Shown here piece by piece: positions 25,725 through 37,093 of a stretch of DNA of 64,000 nt (positions within the stretch are counted from its first letter, which is position 1; the number at the start of each line of letters is the position of its first letter). Under the pieces are notes generated by a model that had not been told where the DNA came from, ran no database searches, and worked only from the letters and a program-made list of their open reading frames with translations. The stretch covers positions 620,001 through 684,000 of the forward strand of contig NZ_CP097759.1 of assembly GCF_023586365.1 (NCBI RefSeq), read 5' to 3'. This DNA comes from Blochmannia endosymbiont of Camponotus sp. GTDB lineage: Bacteria; Pseudomonadota; Gammaproteobacteria; Enterobacterales; Enterobacteriaceae. The position numbers were made by a program, and so were the translations under genes.

Positions 25725-27380
25725 ATGAAAAATATAAATCCTATTCGTACACAAGCTTGGCAACACCTCAAACAACATTTTGACGATATGAAGGACACAT
25801 CAATTAGCGATTTGTTCAGTCAAGATAAACATAGGTTTGCTCATTTCTCTAAAACATTTAATAATGAAATTTTAGTGGATTATTCAAAAAACTTAATCAC
25901 GAACGAAACTATTATTAAACTAATATCTTTAGCTATTGAATGTGATCTGATAGAAGCCATTACAGATATGTTTCATGGTGAAAAAATTAATTGCAGTGAA
26001 GATCGTGCTGTATTGCATATAGCTTTAAGAAATATAAAAAATACGCCAATTTTAGTAGATGGATTCAACGTAATGCCACAAATAAATGCAGTACTAAATA
26101 AAATGAAACAATTTTGTAATCAAGTTATTCAAGGTAATTGGACAGGTTACACGGATAAAATAATTACAGATGTTGTTAATATAGGTATTGGAGGTTCCAA
26201 TCTTGGACCTTATATGGTAACTGAAGCATTAAAACCATATCGAAATCGTTTAAATATGCATTTTGTTTCTAATATAGACGGCACGCATATTTTTGAGACG
26301 TTAAAAAATTTAAATCCAGAAAATACATTATTTGTAATAGCATCAAAAACTTTTACCACGCAAGAGACTATGAGTAATGCGCTTAGTGCACGTAACTGGT
26401 TTTGTAAAGCTACTTCTAATGCACAACATATATCGAAGCATTTTATAGCATTATCCACAAATACCATAGAAGTACGTAAATTTGGTATTGATCCATTAGA
26501 AAATATGTTTAAATTTTGGGATTGGGTAGGTGGGCGTTATTCGTTGTGGTCATCAATTGGTTTACCGATAATGCTATCGGTGGGAGTGGGCAATTTTGAA
26601 TTATTGCTGGCCGGGGCTCATGACATGGATCTGCATTTTTATGATACACCGTTACATGAAAATCTACCAGTAATTCTAGCGCTTATTGGTATTTGGTACA
26701 ATAATTTCTTTCAAACAGAAACTGAAGCCATTTTTCCTTATGATCAATATATGCACCGTTTTACAGCATATTTACAACAAGTAAATATGGAATCTAACGG
26801 GAAATGTGTAGATCGCAATGGATGTCCTATTATATATCAAACTGGTCCTATTGTATGGGGAGAACCTGGGACTAATGGACAACATTCATTTTATCAATTG
26901 CTTCACCAAGGTACTAAAATGGTCCCATGTGATTTTATCGCGCCAGCAATTAGTCATAATCCTATATCTGATCATCATGAAAAATTAATATCAAATTTTT
27001 TTGCTCAAACTAAAGCGTTGGCTTTTGGAAATACACATTCAACATTAATACAAAAATATGTAAAATCTAAAAGAAATTACACAGGTGAACAATGTATAGT
27101 TCCTTTTAAGTTATGTAAAGGAAATAATCCTAGTAATTCTATTTTAGTAAAAAAAATTACTCCTTATACTTTAGGGGCTTTGATTGCTTTATATGAACAT
27201 AAAATATTTACGCAAGGCATTATTTTTAATATTCATACTTTTGATCAATGGGGAGTGGAATTAGGAAAACAATTAGCTGACAGTATTTTACCAGAATTAA
27301 AATATAAAAATATGATTTCTAAAAATCATGACAGCTCAACTTGTGGTTTAATACATTGTTACAAATCTTGGCGTGGTTAA
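25725..27380 (+). CDS. pgi: Glucose-6-phosphate isomerase
   Basis: Pgi interconverts glucose-6-phosphate and fructose-6-phosphate in glycolysis. The 551-aa protein (E. coli 549) contains [31 protein letters not shown], the signature [16 protein letters not shown], and the C-terminal [13 protein letters not shown]. It is a stand-alone plus-strand gene convergent with rsmD. The 92-bp pgi-rsmD gap shows no clear terminator. Confidence 0.97.
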   Translation: MKNINPIRTQAWQHLKQHFDDMKDTSISDLFSQDKHRFAHFSKTFNNEILVDYSKNLITNETIIKLISLAIECDLIEAITDMFHGEKINCSEDRAVLHIALRNIKNTPILVDGFNVMPQINAVLNKMKQFCNQVIQGNWTGYTDKIITDVVNIGIGGSNLGPYMVTEALKPYRNRLNMHFVSNIDGTHIFETLKNLNPENTLFVIASKTFTTQETMSNALSARNWFCKATSNAQHISKHFIALSTNTIEVRKFGIDPLENMFKFWDWVGGRYSLWSSIGLPIMLSVGVGNFELLLAGAHDMDLHFYDTPLHENLPVILALIGIWYNNFFQTETEAIFPYDQYMHRFTAYLQQVNMESNGKCVDRNGCPIIYQTGPIVWGEPGTNGQHSFYQLLHQGTKMVPCDFIAPAISHNPISDHHEKLISNFFAQTKALAFGNTHSTLIQKYVKSKRNYTGEQCIVPFKLCKGNNPSNSILVKKITPYTLGALIALYEHKIFTQGIIFNIHTFDQWGVELGKQLADSILPELKYKNMISKNHDSSTCGLIHCYKSWRG

Positions 27381-27472
27381 TGCGATTCTTGGATTTATAA
27401 AATCAATATCTAATTACGGTAGACGTGTGAAATAATATGTTTTGAGTAGTGTTTTTATTATATTCAAACATT

Positions 27473-28060
27473 CTATGATCTTCTTAGAAAAAGATAATAC
27501 ATGACATTCCGAGTAATTTTTTTGCGGTATAAAACCCAATGATTCGGAATTATACTAGTATTAAAAATATTTCTGTTTTTTGAAGTTTCTATATAGATCC
27601 AAGATTCTTTTTCCAATAAATTATACCTTTCTAATAAAAAAATAATTTCAGGTATAATATGCTCCTGAAAAGGAGGGTCAAGAAAGATGACATTATACGT
27701 CGTAATCGTTTGTTGTAACCAAGAACGACAATCAGCATATATTACCTCACTGTTGTATGCTGAAAAAGACTGCGTGATTTTCATCAACGCGGTGATGCAA
27801 ATATGATTATTATCTAAAAAAGTTACTTTGTTAGCTCCTCTAGACAAGGATTCTAGACCTAGTGCACCGCTTCCAGCAAAACAATCTAAACACACCGCAC
27901 CAGAAATAATAGGATTAATCCAACTAAATAACATTTCACGCATGCGATTAGTAGTTGGACGTATTTTAGAATGCCGAGTAATTGGTATGTTTCTTCCCTT
28001 CCATTTACCACCAATAATCTTAATTTTTCTGGATATACCTAAATGTAATTTATTTTTCAT
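27473..28060 (-). CDS. rsmD: 16S rRNA (guanine966-N2)-methyltransferase
   Basis: RsmD methylates G966 of 16S rRNA. The 195-aa protein (E. coli 198) shows IIGGKWKGRNIPI, RPTTNRMREMLFSW, the SAM-binding CLDCFAGSGALGLESLSRGA, and the catalytic DPPF in VIFLDPPFQEH. It is divergent from ftsY, its usual neighbour, with a 386-bp gap between them. Confidence 0.94.
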   Translation of the reverse strand: MKNKLHLGISRKIKIIGGKWKGRNIPITRHSKIRPTTNRMREMLFSWINPIISGAVCLDCFAGSGALGLESLSRGANKVTFLDNNHICITALMKITQSFSAYNSEVIYADCRSWLQQTITTYNVIFLDPPFQEHIIPEIIFLLERYNLLEKESWIYIETSKNRNIFNTSIIPNHWVLYRKKITRNVMYYLFLRRS

Positions 28061-28446
28061 ACACCTACTATATTTCTATATCTCAAAATAATAATTTACA
28101 GAATATTTTTATCTTTTGATATGAAAAGATTTGTATTATGAGCCACGAATCATCGATTTATTTTTATGATATATAAATCTAATTACTTTATACATAAACT
28201 ACAGAAGTGCTACAATCACTGCTTCTAATGTCTACAACCTATTTATTTTTTGTTATATTCTGCATTAGTTGTATTTATGTTATGTAATTATGTGTAGTGT
28301 ATTACATGTAAATATTTTGTATATTTTCAAAAACACAAAATAAACAATATCAATTAGAATTGATTAACAAAATAAGTAATAAGGAATATTAAAATAAATA
28401 AAAAATAACATCGTATATGTTAATGATAATTATGAGGTAGATATAT
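28061..28446. other. Divergent spacer between rsmD and ftsY
   Basis: This A+T-rich region should hold the promoters for both genes. Apart from a short palindrome, TTACATGTAA near 28303, and the ftsY ribosome-binding site (GAGGTAG), I see nothing specific. Confidence 0.45.
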
Positions 28447-29373
28447 ATGAATCGTGCATATAATTTATTTAACAAACTGAAACAGAGTTTGTTAAATACT
28501 CGAAAAAAATTGGGTGATAACATAATAGGGTTAATTCGAGATAAAAGAATTGATACCGTTATATTAGATAAAATTAAGAATCAATTATTAATCGCAGATA
28601 TAAACATACATACTACCCAAAAAATCATTAATAATTTGAAAAATTATATTAGTTTTGATACTAACTGCAATGAGCAATCTTTTCATGATGCATTACGTAA
28701 CGAAATGTTAAAAATAGTCACACTTATTGACAAACCATTATTTTTACAAGAAAAAAAACCATTTATTATGTTAATGGTAGGAGTTAACGGTGTTGGAAAA
28801 ACTACTACTATTGGAAAATTAGCACATTATTACCGATTAAAAAATAGAACTGTAATGCTAGCAGCAGGAGATACTTGTAGAGCTGCAGCTGCAGATCAGT
28901 TAGAAATTTTGGGGAAACGTAGTGGTTGCATCGCGGTCATCACAAAAAATACCACTGCTGATGCTGCTTCAATAGTTTTTGATGCTGTTAAAATAGCTAA
29001 AATAAAATCTGTTGATTTACTTATTATAGACACCGCAGGTAGATTACAAAATAAAATATATGCTATGGAAGAACTAAAAAAAATTATTAGAGTAATAAAA
29101 AAAATTGATGCAGCAGCACCTCATGAAACCATGTTAGTTCTTGATGCCAACATTGGACAAAATTCTATAAATCAAGTACGCATGTTCAATGAATTTATTA
29201 AAATTACAGGAATAATTATGACTAAATTAGACGGTAGCGCTAAAGGAGGAACTCTTTTATCTATTGCTGATCATTTTTCAATACCAATACGATATATTGG
29301 GATAGGGCCAAATATTGATGATTTACAATCATTTAAATCACACAATTTTGTTGAAGCTATTTTAACAGAATAA
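28447..29373 (+). CDS. ftsY: Signal recognition particle receptor FtsY (short form)
   Basis: FtsY docks SRP-ribosome complexes at the inner membrane and hydrolyses GTP with Ffh. The 308-aa protein is much shorter than E. coli FtsY (497) because the acidic N-terminal A domain is missing. The NG core is complete: the P-loop GVNGVGKTTTIGKLA near residues 112-126, AAGDTCRAAAADQL, DTAGRLQNK, and TKLDGSAKGG. In enterics it heads ftsY-ftsE-ftsX-rpoH; here ftsE and ftsX are missing and 610 bp of spacer precedes rpoH. Confidence 0.95.
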   Translation: MNRAYNLFNKLKQSLLNTRKKLGDNIIGLIRDKRIDTVILDKIKNQLLIADINIHTTQKIINNLKNYISFDTNCNEQSFHDALRNEMLKIVTLIDKPLFLQEKKPFIMLMVGVNGVGKTTTIGKLAHYYRLKNRTVMLAAGDTCRAAAADQLEILGKRSGCIAVITKNTTADAASIVFDAVKIAKIKSVDLLIIDTAGRLQNKIYAMEELKKIIRVIKKIDAAAPHETMLVLDANIGQNSINQVRMFNEFIKITGIIMTKLDGSAKGGTLLSIADHFSIPIRYIGIGPNIDDLQSFKSHNFVEAILTE

Positions 29374-29983
29374 ATACAATAACAAAAAACACTATTTATA
29401 ATGTATATGGGTGTCTCTTAAAAAGAAGATTGTTAATCTGGATAATAATAAAAATATTTTTAAATAATTATTGAAAATAATGTTATTAATATTTATTATG
29501 TCTTCGGAGGATTTTAATTACAAGAAATTAAGTTCAAATAATTAAAATAACATTCTAATTTATTTAATCAGAAAAGTCATAAAATCAGAATATTAATTGA
29601 GAGATAAAACTTAAAAATAGTACAGATTGACAACAACAAACAAATCGACGCATTTGTCGGTATCTGTATATTCTAGACACAATCTATGCATCATCAAAAT
29701 TAACGTGAAATTCAGATTTCACTAAAATTATCTATGAACTGTTTGATATTATCAAGGATAATGATTAGTTATAATAGGTAACTTATGATATATTAATATC
29801 TAATTAGAATTAGTAACAAAATCAATGATGATTATGTTAGAATTACGATATTTAAATATCATACATTATTTTATTGTCGATACAAAATTTTTTTACGATG
29901 GTTTTGGTTCTGATGCAATTACATGCAGACGCAATAATGTGCCCATGATTACCTGCGTATACATGGTTATTTTAGGAGAATAA
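29374..29983. other. Spacer replacing ftsE-ftsX
   Basis: No ABC-type Walker motif or FtsX-like hydrophobic frame survives in these 610 bp. There is a small hairpin, GTGAAAT/ATTTCAC (29705-29722, 4-nt loop), and a strong unused Shine-Dalgarno-like GGAGGA near 29507. The rpoH ribosome-binding site TTTAGGAGAATAA lies at the right end. Confidence 0.5.
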
Positions 29984-30832
29984 ATGCCTAAATATATACA
30001 AAAAAATGTAACTTTAGTTCCTCAAGGGAATTTAGAAGCTTATATAAGAGCAGCCAATGCTTATACTATGTTAACAGCAGAAGAAGAAAAAACGTTAGCT
30101 AAACGCTTATACTATCATGGTGATTTAGATGCTGCAAAAAAGCTTATTGTGTCACATTTAAGATTTGTTGTTCACGTGTCTCGTAATTATTCTGGTTATG
30201 GATTACCGAAAGCCGATTTAATACAAGAAGGTAATATTGGTTTAATGAAAGCTGTCCGCCGATTTAATCCAGAATTAGATGTTCGTTTAGTGTCATTTGC
30301 TGTGCACTGGATTAAAGCTGAAATCCATGAATATGTTCTAAAAAACTGGCGTATTGTAAAAATAGCTACTACTAAAGCACAGCGTAAATTATTTTTTAAT
30401 CTACGTAAAACTAAACAACGTTTAGGTTGGTTTAATGCAGGAGAAATAGAAATAGTCGCAAAAGCGTTAAATGTGACTAGCAAAGACGTGCGCGAAATGG
30501 AATCCCGAATGTCAGCGCAAGATATGACTTTTGAACAATCTTCAGATGAAGATAACCGAGGAATATCAATAGCACCTATCTTATATTTACAAGACAAAAT
30601 TGTTTCTTATAATGAAGAAGAAGAATGGATCGATCAAGTTAGTAATAAATTAAATGCAGCCATAAAGACTTTAGATAAACGTAGTCAACATATTATTCGT
30701 GCCCGATGGTTAAATATGGATAATAAAAGTACATTACAAGAATTAGCCAATCAATACGGTGTTTCTGCTGAACGAGTACGTCAATTAGAAAAAAATGCCA
30801 TGAAAAAAATGAAACTAATCATACAAAATTAA
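29984..30832 (+). CDS. rpoH: RNA polymerase sigma-32 factor
   Basis: This is the heat-shock sigma factor. The 282-aa protein (E. coli 284) shows region 2 ([37 protein letters not shown]), the sigma-32-specific RpoH box around [19 protein letters not shown], and region 4.2 ([20 protein letters not shown]). A strong AGGAGAATAA precedes the ATG. IbpA, a classical target, is in the same window. The E. coli mRNA thermosensor pairing was not checked. Confidence 0.97.
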   Translation: MPKYIQKNVTLVPQGNLEAYIRAANAYTMLTAEEEKTLAKRLYYHGDLDAAKKLIVSHLRFVVHVSRNYSGYGLPKADLIQEGNIGLMKAVRRFNPELDVRLVSFAVHWIKAEIHEYVLKNWRIVKIATTKAQRKLFFNLRKTKQRLGWFNAGEIEIVAKALNVTSKDVREMESRMSAQDMTFEQSSDEDNRGISIAPILYLQDKIVSYNEEEEWIDQVSNKLNAAIKTLDKRSQHIIRARWLNMDNKSTLQELANQYGVSAERVRQLEKNAMKKMKLIIQN

Positions 30833-31082
30833 TTAAAATTTTTTGAATTTCATTGGTGCAACTGAATAATATAAAAACTATTAAAACGCATATATACTTT
30901 TTAACTTTGATTGTTTGACTGTAGTATATCAATTTGATAAAATTCACATTTATTAATGATTTTCGATGTTACACATTTTTAATTTTAAAAAAAAGTTATG
31001 TAGCCATAACACTTTTTTCAAGGTTTTTACTCTAAATTTTTATGAGTACTTTATATAACCAGAATAGCTCATGGAGTAAATT

Positions 31083-33377
31083 ATGACAATTGTCGGTCAT
31101 ATATTAGGATTTCCTCGGATTGGATTACATAGAGAACTAAAGTATGCTCTAGAATATTATTGGGATGGAACAATCAAGGAAGATAAATTATTAGAAATAG
31201 GCCGTACATTACGCGCACGTCATTGGAAACAACAGAAAGATTCCGGTATCGACTGGATCCCAGTAGGTGATTTCGCATGGTATGATCATGTTTTGACTAC
31301 TAGTTTGATGCTCAATAATATTCCAGATAGGCATCGTATTGGTCAAGAAAATATTAATTTAAATACATTGTTTAGAATAAGCCGAGGGTATTCTTTAAAC
31401 GAAAAACTGATACCACCTGCAGAAATGAAAAAATGGTTTAATACAAATTATCATTATATAGTACCCGAATTTGTTTCCACTCAAAAATTTAAGTTAAATT
31501 GGACGCAATTGTTCGATGAAATAGATGAAGCTTTGTCTCTGAAATATACAGTAAAACCAATACTACTTGGCCCAATTAGTTATCTTTGGTTAGGAAAAGT
31601 AAAAGGAAAAAAATTTGATCGTTTGTCATTATTACCTAATTTATTATCGGTATATCAAGAAATATTAGATATTTTATTATCAAAAAATATTGATTGGATA
31701 CAAATTGATGAGCCTATACTAGTTTTGGAGTTACCGTTACGATGGTTAGATGCATATTTAAGTGCGTATGAACAACTTTATGGTAAAGTTAAATTGTTAT
31801 TAACCACTTACTTCGATGGCATATATCATCAGTTGGATATTATTACACAATTAAAAATAGATGGTCTACATGTGGATCTGGTTTCCAATCCTGATAATAT
31901 ACCTTTACTGCATGCACAATTACCAAAACATTGGGTATTATCAGCAGGAGTAGTTAACGGACGTAATGTATGGAAAACTAACTTATATGATTGGTTTAAA
32001 AAACTATATCCTTTAGTAGGCGAGCGCAGACTATGGATAGGTTCTTCTTGTTCCTTGTTACACAGTCCTATTGATCTAAATACGGAGATAAAATTAGACA
32101 AACACATTAAAGAATGGTTTGCTTTTGCGCTGCAAAAATGTTATGAAATAAAAATGTTATGCACCGCATTGAACGCCAAAAACACAAGTAACTCGACATA
32201 TGAAGATACACTTAGTGAATATTATGCTTCTAATAACTTACGCTGTTATTCTAGCACAATTCATGACATACAAGTTAAAAAACGCCTCGAACACATCCAT
32301 GACATTTCCTATTCTAGATCTTCTCCGTACACAACACGAGCTACATTACAACATAAGAAACTTAATTTACCATTATTTCCAACAACTACTATCGGTTCAT
32401 TTCCTCAAACTGAAGAAATTCGTAAACTTCGTTCGCACTTCAAAAGCAGCCAAATCAATAAAGAAGATTACTATCTTAGTATTAAGAATTACATTAAAAA
32501 AATTATTATGGAGCAAGAAAAATTGGATTTAGATATTCTAGTGCATGGAGAACCAGAACGAAATGACATGGTAGAATATTTTGGAGAGAATTTAAATGGA
32601 TTTATATTTACTCAAAATGGGTGGGTACAAAGTTATGGTTCACGTTGTGTAAAACCTCCAGTAATTGTTGGGGATATTAGTCGTCCAAAACCCATTACTA
32701 TAGAATGGATAAGTTATGCTCAGTCATTAACTAATAAACCGATAAAAGGTATATTAACTGGACCTGTCACCATAATGTCTTGGTCGTTCCTACGCGAAGA
32801 TATACAACGAAAAACAATAGCATTGCAATTAGCATTGTCGATACGTGATGAAGTAATAGACCTGGAAAAATCTGGCATTGGAATTATACAAATTGATGAG
32901 CCAGCCTTACGAGAGGGATTGCCGTTAAAACGTTCTGATCAAAAAAAATATTTAGAATGGGCAATTAATGTCTTTAGAATCACTGTATCATCAGTGAAAG
33001 ATGATACCCAGATTCATACTCATATGTGTTATTCTGAATTTAGTGATATCATTCATGCCATTTTAGCATTAGATGCAGATGTAATTAGTATAGAAGCAGC
33101 TAGGTCAGATGAGAAGATGTTAACATCTATACAACATGTAATAAATGATTTAAATGAAATTGGTCCAGGAATATACGATATTCATTCTCCCAATGAACCA
33201 ACACAAAATGATCTTATCAGAAGAATTAATCAATTGTTAAAATATATCCCAAAACAACGTTTATGGATTAATCCTGATTGTGGATTAAAAACAAGATCAT
33301 GGCCTGAAATTCAACATTCATTGAATAATATGGTATCTGCGGCTAAATTATTGCGTAAACAATTTAATTCATCGTAA
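31083..33377 (+). CDS. metE: Cobalamin-independent methionine synthase
   Basis: MetE transfers the methyl group from 5-methyltetrahydropteroyl-triglutamate to homocysteine, making methionine without B12. The 764-aa protein (E. coli 753) has the N-terminal LGFPRIGLHRELK and WFNTNYHYIVPEFV. The C-terminal catalytic half contains TTTIGSFPQTEEIR, the Zn-ligand segments IHTHMCYSEF and NPDCGLKTRSW, and IDEPALREGLPL. GGAG lies just before the ATG. metR and MetR-type sites were not recognised. The next gene is udp, close to the enteric metE-ysgA-udp order. Confidence 0.97.
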   Translation: MTIVGHILGFPRIGLHRELKYALEYYWDGTIKEDKLLEIGRTLRARHWKQQKDSGIDWIPVGDFAWYDHVLTTSLMLNNIPDRHRIGQENINLNTLFRISRGYSLNEKLIPPAEMKKWFNTNYHYIVPEFVSTQKFKLNWTQLFDEIDEALSLKYTVKPILLGPISYLWLGKVKGKKFDRLSLLPNLLSVYQEILDILLSKNIDWIQIDEPILVLELPLRWLDAYLSAYEQLYGKVKLLLTTYFDGIYHQLDIITQLKIDGLHVDLVSNPDNIPLLHAQLPKHWVLSAGVVNGRNVWKTNLYDWFKKLYPLVGERRLWIGSSCSLLHSPIDLNTEIKLDKHIKEWFAFALQKCYEIKMLCTALNAKNTSNSTYEDTLSEYYASNNLRCYSSTIHDIQVKKRLEHIHDISYSRSSPYTTRATLQHKKLNLPLFPTTTIGSFPQTEEIRKLRSHFKSSQINKEDYYLSIKNYIKKIIMEQEKLDLDILVHGEPERNDMVEYFGENLNGFIFTQNGWVQSYGSRCVKPPVIVGDISRPKPITIEWISYAQSLTNKPIKGILTGPVTIMSWSFLREDIQRKTIALQLALSIRDEVIDLEKSGIGIIQIDEPALREGLPLKRSDQKKYLEWAINVFRITVSSVKDDTQIHTHMCYSEFSDIIHAILALDADVISIEAARSDEKMLTSIQHVINDLNEIGPGIYDIHSPNEPTQNDLIRRINQLLKYIPKQRLWINPDCGLKTRSWPEIQHSLNNMVSAAKLLRKQFNSS

Positions 33378-33615
33378 ATCATGGCTAATAATTTTTTTTT
33401 ATTAATTAATTGTATAGCAATCAATATTAAGATAGAATTTCCAGACTTATTAGTAATATCATGGGTTGATTATGAAATTATCTATTTAAGAAACGATCGT
33501 TAAACAAGTTAAAATTAATATTTTTATTACATAAAAAATAAAGAATTTTGGAAAATTTACCACTAATTTTAAACATTTTGGAATAACCCTCTAAAAAACA
33601 CGCGATAGCTTTATT

Positions 33616-34410
33616 ATGACTGTAACTCATGCATTTCATTTAGATTTAAAGACCGGGGACCTTCAAGGAGCAACTTTAGCTATTCTTCCAGGTGATCCTA
33701 ATAGAGTTAAAAAAATTGCTTCTCTGATGGATGAGGCAGAATACATTTCTAGTAATCGAGAATTTACAACTTGGTCTGCAAAAATCAATGAAGAGACAAT
33801 AATTATTTGTTCTACAGGCATAGGTGGTCCATCTACTTCTATTGTGGTAGAAGAATTATCTCAATTAGGTATACGTACATTCTTACGTGTAGGTACCTCA
33901 GGAGCTATTCAAAAATATATAAAAACAGGCGATGTGTTGATTACCACTGCTGCTGTTCGCTGTGATGGGGCAAGTCAACATTTCGCTCCATTAGAATTTC
34001 CAGCAGTAGCAGATTTATCATGTACTATGGCTTTAATTAAAGCGGCTAAAAACATTGGTATTAAATCACATTTTGGTATAACTGTATCTTCAGATACATT
34101 TTATCCTGGACAAGAAAGACAGGATACATATTCTGGGCGAGTTATTCAAAAATTGCGCGGATCCATGGAAGAATGGAAAAACCTGGGGGTTATGAGTTAC
34201 GAAATGGAATCTGCAACACTACTAACTATGTGTTTAACTCAAGGATTACGGGCAGGAGTTGTTACAGGTGTTATTGTAAATCGCACACAAAAAGAAATTC
34301 CAAACGTTACTTTAATACATCATACTGAATATATGGCAATGAAAGTTGTAATAGAAGGCGCTCATATTCTTCTGAATAAAAAAAATACTTTATGCCGTTA
34401 TTCGGAATAA
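33616..34410 (+). CDS. udp: Uridine phosphorylase
   Basis: Udp cleaves uridine to uracil and ribose-1-phosphate in pyrimidine salvage. The 264-aa protein (E. coli 253) matches along its whole length: [59 protein letters not shown], and [13 protein letters not shown] with the nucleoside-binding Glu/Met. It sits in the conserved metE-udp-rmuC-ubiE string on the plus strand. Confidence 0.96.
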   Translation: MTVTHAFHLDLKTGDLQGATLAILPGDPNRVKKIASLMDEAEYISSNREFTTWSAKINEETIIICSTGIGGPSTSIVVEELSQLGIRTFLRVGTSGAIQKYIKTGDVLITTAAVRCDGASQHFAPLEFPAVADLSCTMALIKAAKNIGIKSHFGITVSSDTFYPGQERQDTYSGRVIQKLRGSMEEWKNLGVMSYEMESATLLTMCLTQGLRAGVVTGVIVNRTQKEIPNVTLIHHTEYMAMKVVIEGAHILLNKKNTLCRYSE

Positions 34411-34658
34411 TATTGATTATTATTTTTTTTAAGTATTTCGATTTATTTTAATATATTCAGTACTGACGGAAATTTTCCGAATAACATATTATTTTTTTAA
34501 ATGAAAGAATCTTAAATGGAATTTAACATATTGTATTATCTAAATAATAAGTAACATGTCGTTCACACATGATACGTAGCTTACGTCTATTTGTACTCTT
34601 AAACTGTTGATATGTCATATATAATGATTAATAATAAGTAATTATTATAAGATTATTT

Positions 34659-36227
34659 ATGAATATATTTTATGACAGAGAATATATGCCAGTTTCCTCA
34701 TTTTATTTGTATAACATAATTAGCATATTTGCAGGTTTCTTAATATCTGGAATATTTTTTAAGATTATAAGAAAACGATATATTAAAAAATATAATAATG
34801 CCTATGCATCTCATGAGAACGCTTTATGCGTGACTACACAAAATTTAAAAAATGAGTCTGCTTTACGTTATGATATTGAACAGAAATTGCAAAAAAAATC
34901 ACAAGCAATATATGAACTACATGGTAAATTATCCACTGCCGAAGAACGTTTAAAATTATTAAACCATTATCATCAAAAATGTGAAAAACTAAATAATGAA
35001 TTACATGTACAATTACATTTAAATCATTCTCAAGAATTAAAAATACAAGAACTAAACATTCGTTTAGAAGAATATAAATTAGCGACAGAAGAAAAACAGC
35101 AGTTATTTATCAAAAGTGAAAACCGATTAACTATGCAATTTGAAAATTTAGCAAATCGTATTTTTGAACAAAACGGACGTAAGATAGATCAACAAAATCG
35201 AATAACTCTTGAAAGAACGTTATATCCATTACAAGAACAGTTAGAAGGGTTTAAAAATCAAATCCAAAACAATTTCTCACAAGAAGAACAATCAAGACAT
35301 ACTTTGACATATGAAATTCGTAATTTACATCAATTGAATGCAAAAATCACTCAAGAAACTATTAATCTAACAGAAGCACTAAAAGGAAACAATAAAACAC
35401 AAGGCAGTTGGGGAGAAATAATTTTAACTCGTGCATTAGAAGCTTCTGGTATGCGTGAAGGTCATGAATTTCATGTACAAGTCAGCATAAAACAAACTGA
35501 TGGAAATAGATTGCAACCTGATGTAATTATACATTTACCCCATGGTAAAGATGTAATAATTGATTCTAAAGTATCTCTAGTGGCTTATGAACGTTATTTC
35601 AATAGCGATAATGAAGAAGATCGACGGTTAGCTATCATTGATCATGTACATTCGTTGCGTGCTCATATAAAATCATTAAGCAAAAAAGATTATCAAAAAT
35701 TATTTGGATTAAACACATTAGATTATATTTTAATGTTTATCCCTATTGAATCAGCTTTTATGTTAGCTATAAAAAAAGAAACATCGCTATTAACAGATGC
35801 TATGCGATGTAATATTATGTTAATTAGCCCTACAACACTGTTAATAGCTTTGCGCACTATTAATAACTTATGGCGTTATGAATATCAAAATTGCCATGCT
35901 AAAAAAATTGCTGATAAAGCAGGGAGATTGTATGACAAACTAAGGTTGTTTATGGATGACTTGAATAAAATTGGCCTCTATCTGAATAAAGCAGAAGTTG
36001 TTTATAGTGCAGCAAAAAATAAATTTTCTGAAGGCAAAGGTAACATTATAAGTCAAGCGGAAGGTTTTCGATCGCTTGGAGTGCAAATAAAACAACCCAT
36101 TGTTACTAATGTGGCCCCATCACATTCTATATTTTTATGTGATACAAAAAACAATTCTTCCGATGTATCTAATTTTGAAGATAATATCGCTGAAAATATA
36201 TGTCATGAATCTTTATCAAATTCTTGA
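34659..36227 (+). CDS. rmuC: DNA recombination protein RmuC
   Basis: RmuC-family proteins have a predicted nuclease-like fold and limit inversions between short repeats in E. coli; their exact activity is unsettled. The 522-aa protein (E. coli 475) has an N-terminal membrane anchor near residues 16-38, a long coiled coil (about 45-200), and the conserved domain from QGSWGEIILTRALEASGMREG through VIIDSKVSLVAYERY to ISPTTLLIALRTI. The ATG at 34659 is the first available; an ATG nine codons later is possible. Confidence 0.93.
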   Translation: MNIFYDREYMPVSSFYLYNIISIFAGFLISGIFFKIIRKRYIKKYNNAYASHENALCVTTQNLKNESALRYDIEQKLQKKSQAIYELHGKLSTAEERLKLLNHYHQKCEKLNNELHVQLHLNHSQELKIQELNIRLEEYKLATEEKQQLFIKSENRLTMQFENLANRIFEQNGRKIDQQNRITLERTLYPLQEQLEGFKNQIQNNFSQEEQSRHTLTYEIRNLHQLNAKITQETINLTEALKGNNKTQGSWGEIILTRALEASGMREGHEFHVQVSIKQTDGNRLQPDVIIHLPHGKDVIIDSKVSLVAYERYFNSDNEEDRRLAIIDHVHSLRAHIKSLSKKDYQKLFGLNTLDYILMFIPIESAFMLAIKKETSLLTDAMRCNIMLISPTTLLIALRTINNLWRYEYQNCHAKKIADKAGRLYDKLRLFMDDLNKIGLYLNKAEVVYSAAKNKFSEGKGNIISQAEGFRSLGVQIKQPIVTNVAPSHSIFLCDTKNNSSDVSNFEDNIAENICHESLSNS

Positions 36228-36334
36228 TATAGTACAGTAAAGTATGTGCCTTGATCAATCATAATACCATTTTAGTAAAATTAGTATTTTTGATAAATAG
36301 AAATTTAATGATAAATATTACGGCAATGATGAAT

Positions 36335-37093
36335 ATGAAGAAGAAATGTAAAAAAGACATAACTCATTTTGGGTTTCAAAATGTTTACAAAGATAAAAAA
36401 ACATCATTGGTGTCTAATATATTCCATACTGTAGCATCACGGTATGATTTAATGAATGATTTAATGTCGTTTGGGATACATAGAATGTGGAAACGATTTA
36501 TGATTTATCGCAGCGAAGTATACATCGGATGTAGTGTACTGGATCTAGCCGGAGGTACTGGAGATTTAAGTATTCAATTTTCCCGGTTAGTAGGTAATAC
36601 AGGGATCGTAGTACTAGCAGATATCAATGATTCCATGCTACATATAGGACAAAAAAAATTACGCAATTTAGGTATATTAAATAATGTAATATATATACAA
36701 GCTGACGCCGAAGCTTTGCCTTTTTCTGAAAATACTTTTGATTGTGTTGCTGTTGCTTTTGGTTTACGCAATTTTACAAATAAAGAAAAAGCATTATTTT
36801 CAATACATAGAGTATTAAAACCTAGAGGAAAATTATTAATTTTAGATTTCGGGGTGCCTATTTTTAAAGTATTGAATAAAATATATGATTTATACTCATT
36901 TCATATTTTACCTAAAATAGGTGAATGTATAACTCAAGATATTAATAGTTATCGTTATCTTGTAGAATCTATTCGTATGCATCCAGATCAAGAAACTTTA
37001 AAAAATATGATAGCACGAACAGGATTCAATAATGTTGAATATTTCAATATGACTTTTGGGATTGCTGTATTACATTGCGCTTATAAATGTTAA
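36335..37093 (+). CDS. ubiE: Ubiquinone/menaquinone C-methyltransferase
   Basis: UbiE is the SAM-dependent C-methyltransferase of ubiquinone synthesis. The ATG at 36335 gives 252 aa (E. coli 251) starting [17 protein letters not shown]. The SAM motif [20 protein letters not shown], the family signature [25 protein letters not shown], and [19 protein letters not shown] are present. The frame is open upstream to 36251, with alternative ATGs at 36308, 36326 and 36329; the ribosome-binding signals are all weak, so the exact start is uncertain. Confidence 0.93.
   Translation: MKKKCKKDITHFGFQNVYKDKKTSLVSNIFHTVASRYDLMNDLMSFGIHRMWKRFMIYRSEVYIGCSVLDLAGGTGDLSIQFSRLVGNTGIVVLADINDSMLHIGQKKLRNLGILNNVIYIQADAEALPFSENTFDCVAVAFGLRNFTNKEKALFSIHRVLKPRGKLLILDFGVPIFKVLNKIYDLYSFHILPKIGECITQDINSYRYLVESIRMHPDQETLKNMIARTGFNNVEYFNMTFGIAVLHCAYKC

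Noticed and set aside
30196..30597. 133-codon minus-strand frame opposite rpoH
   Set aside because: It is an antisense shadow of rpoH and matches no known protein.
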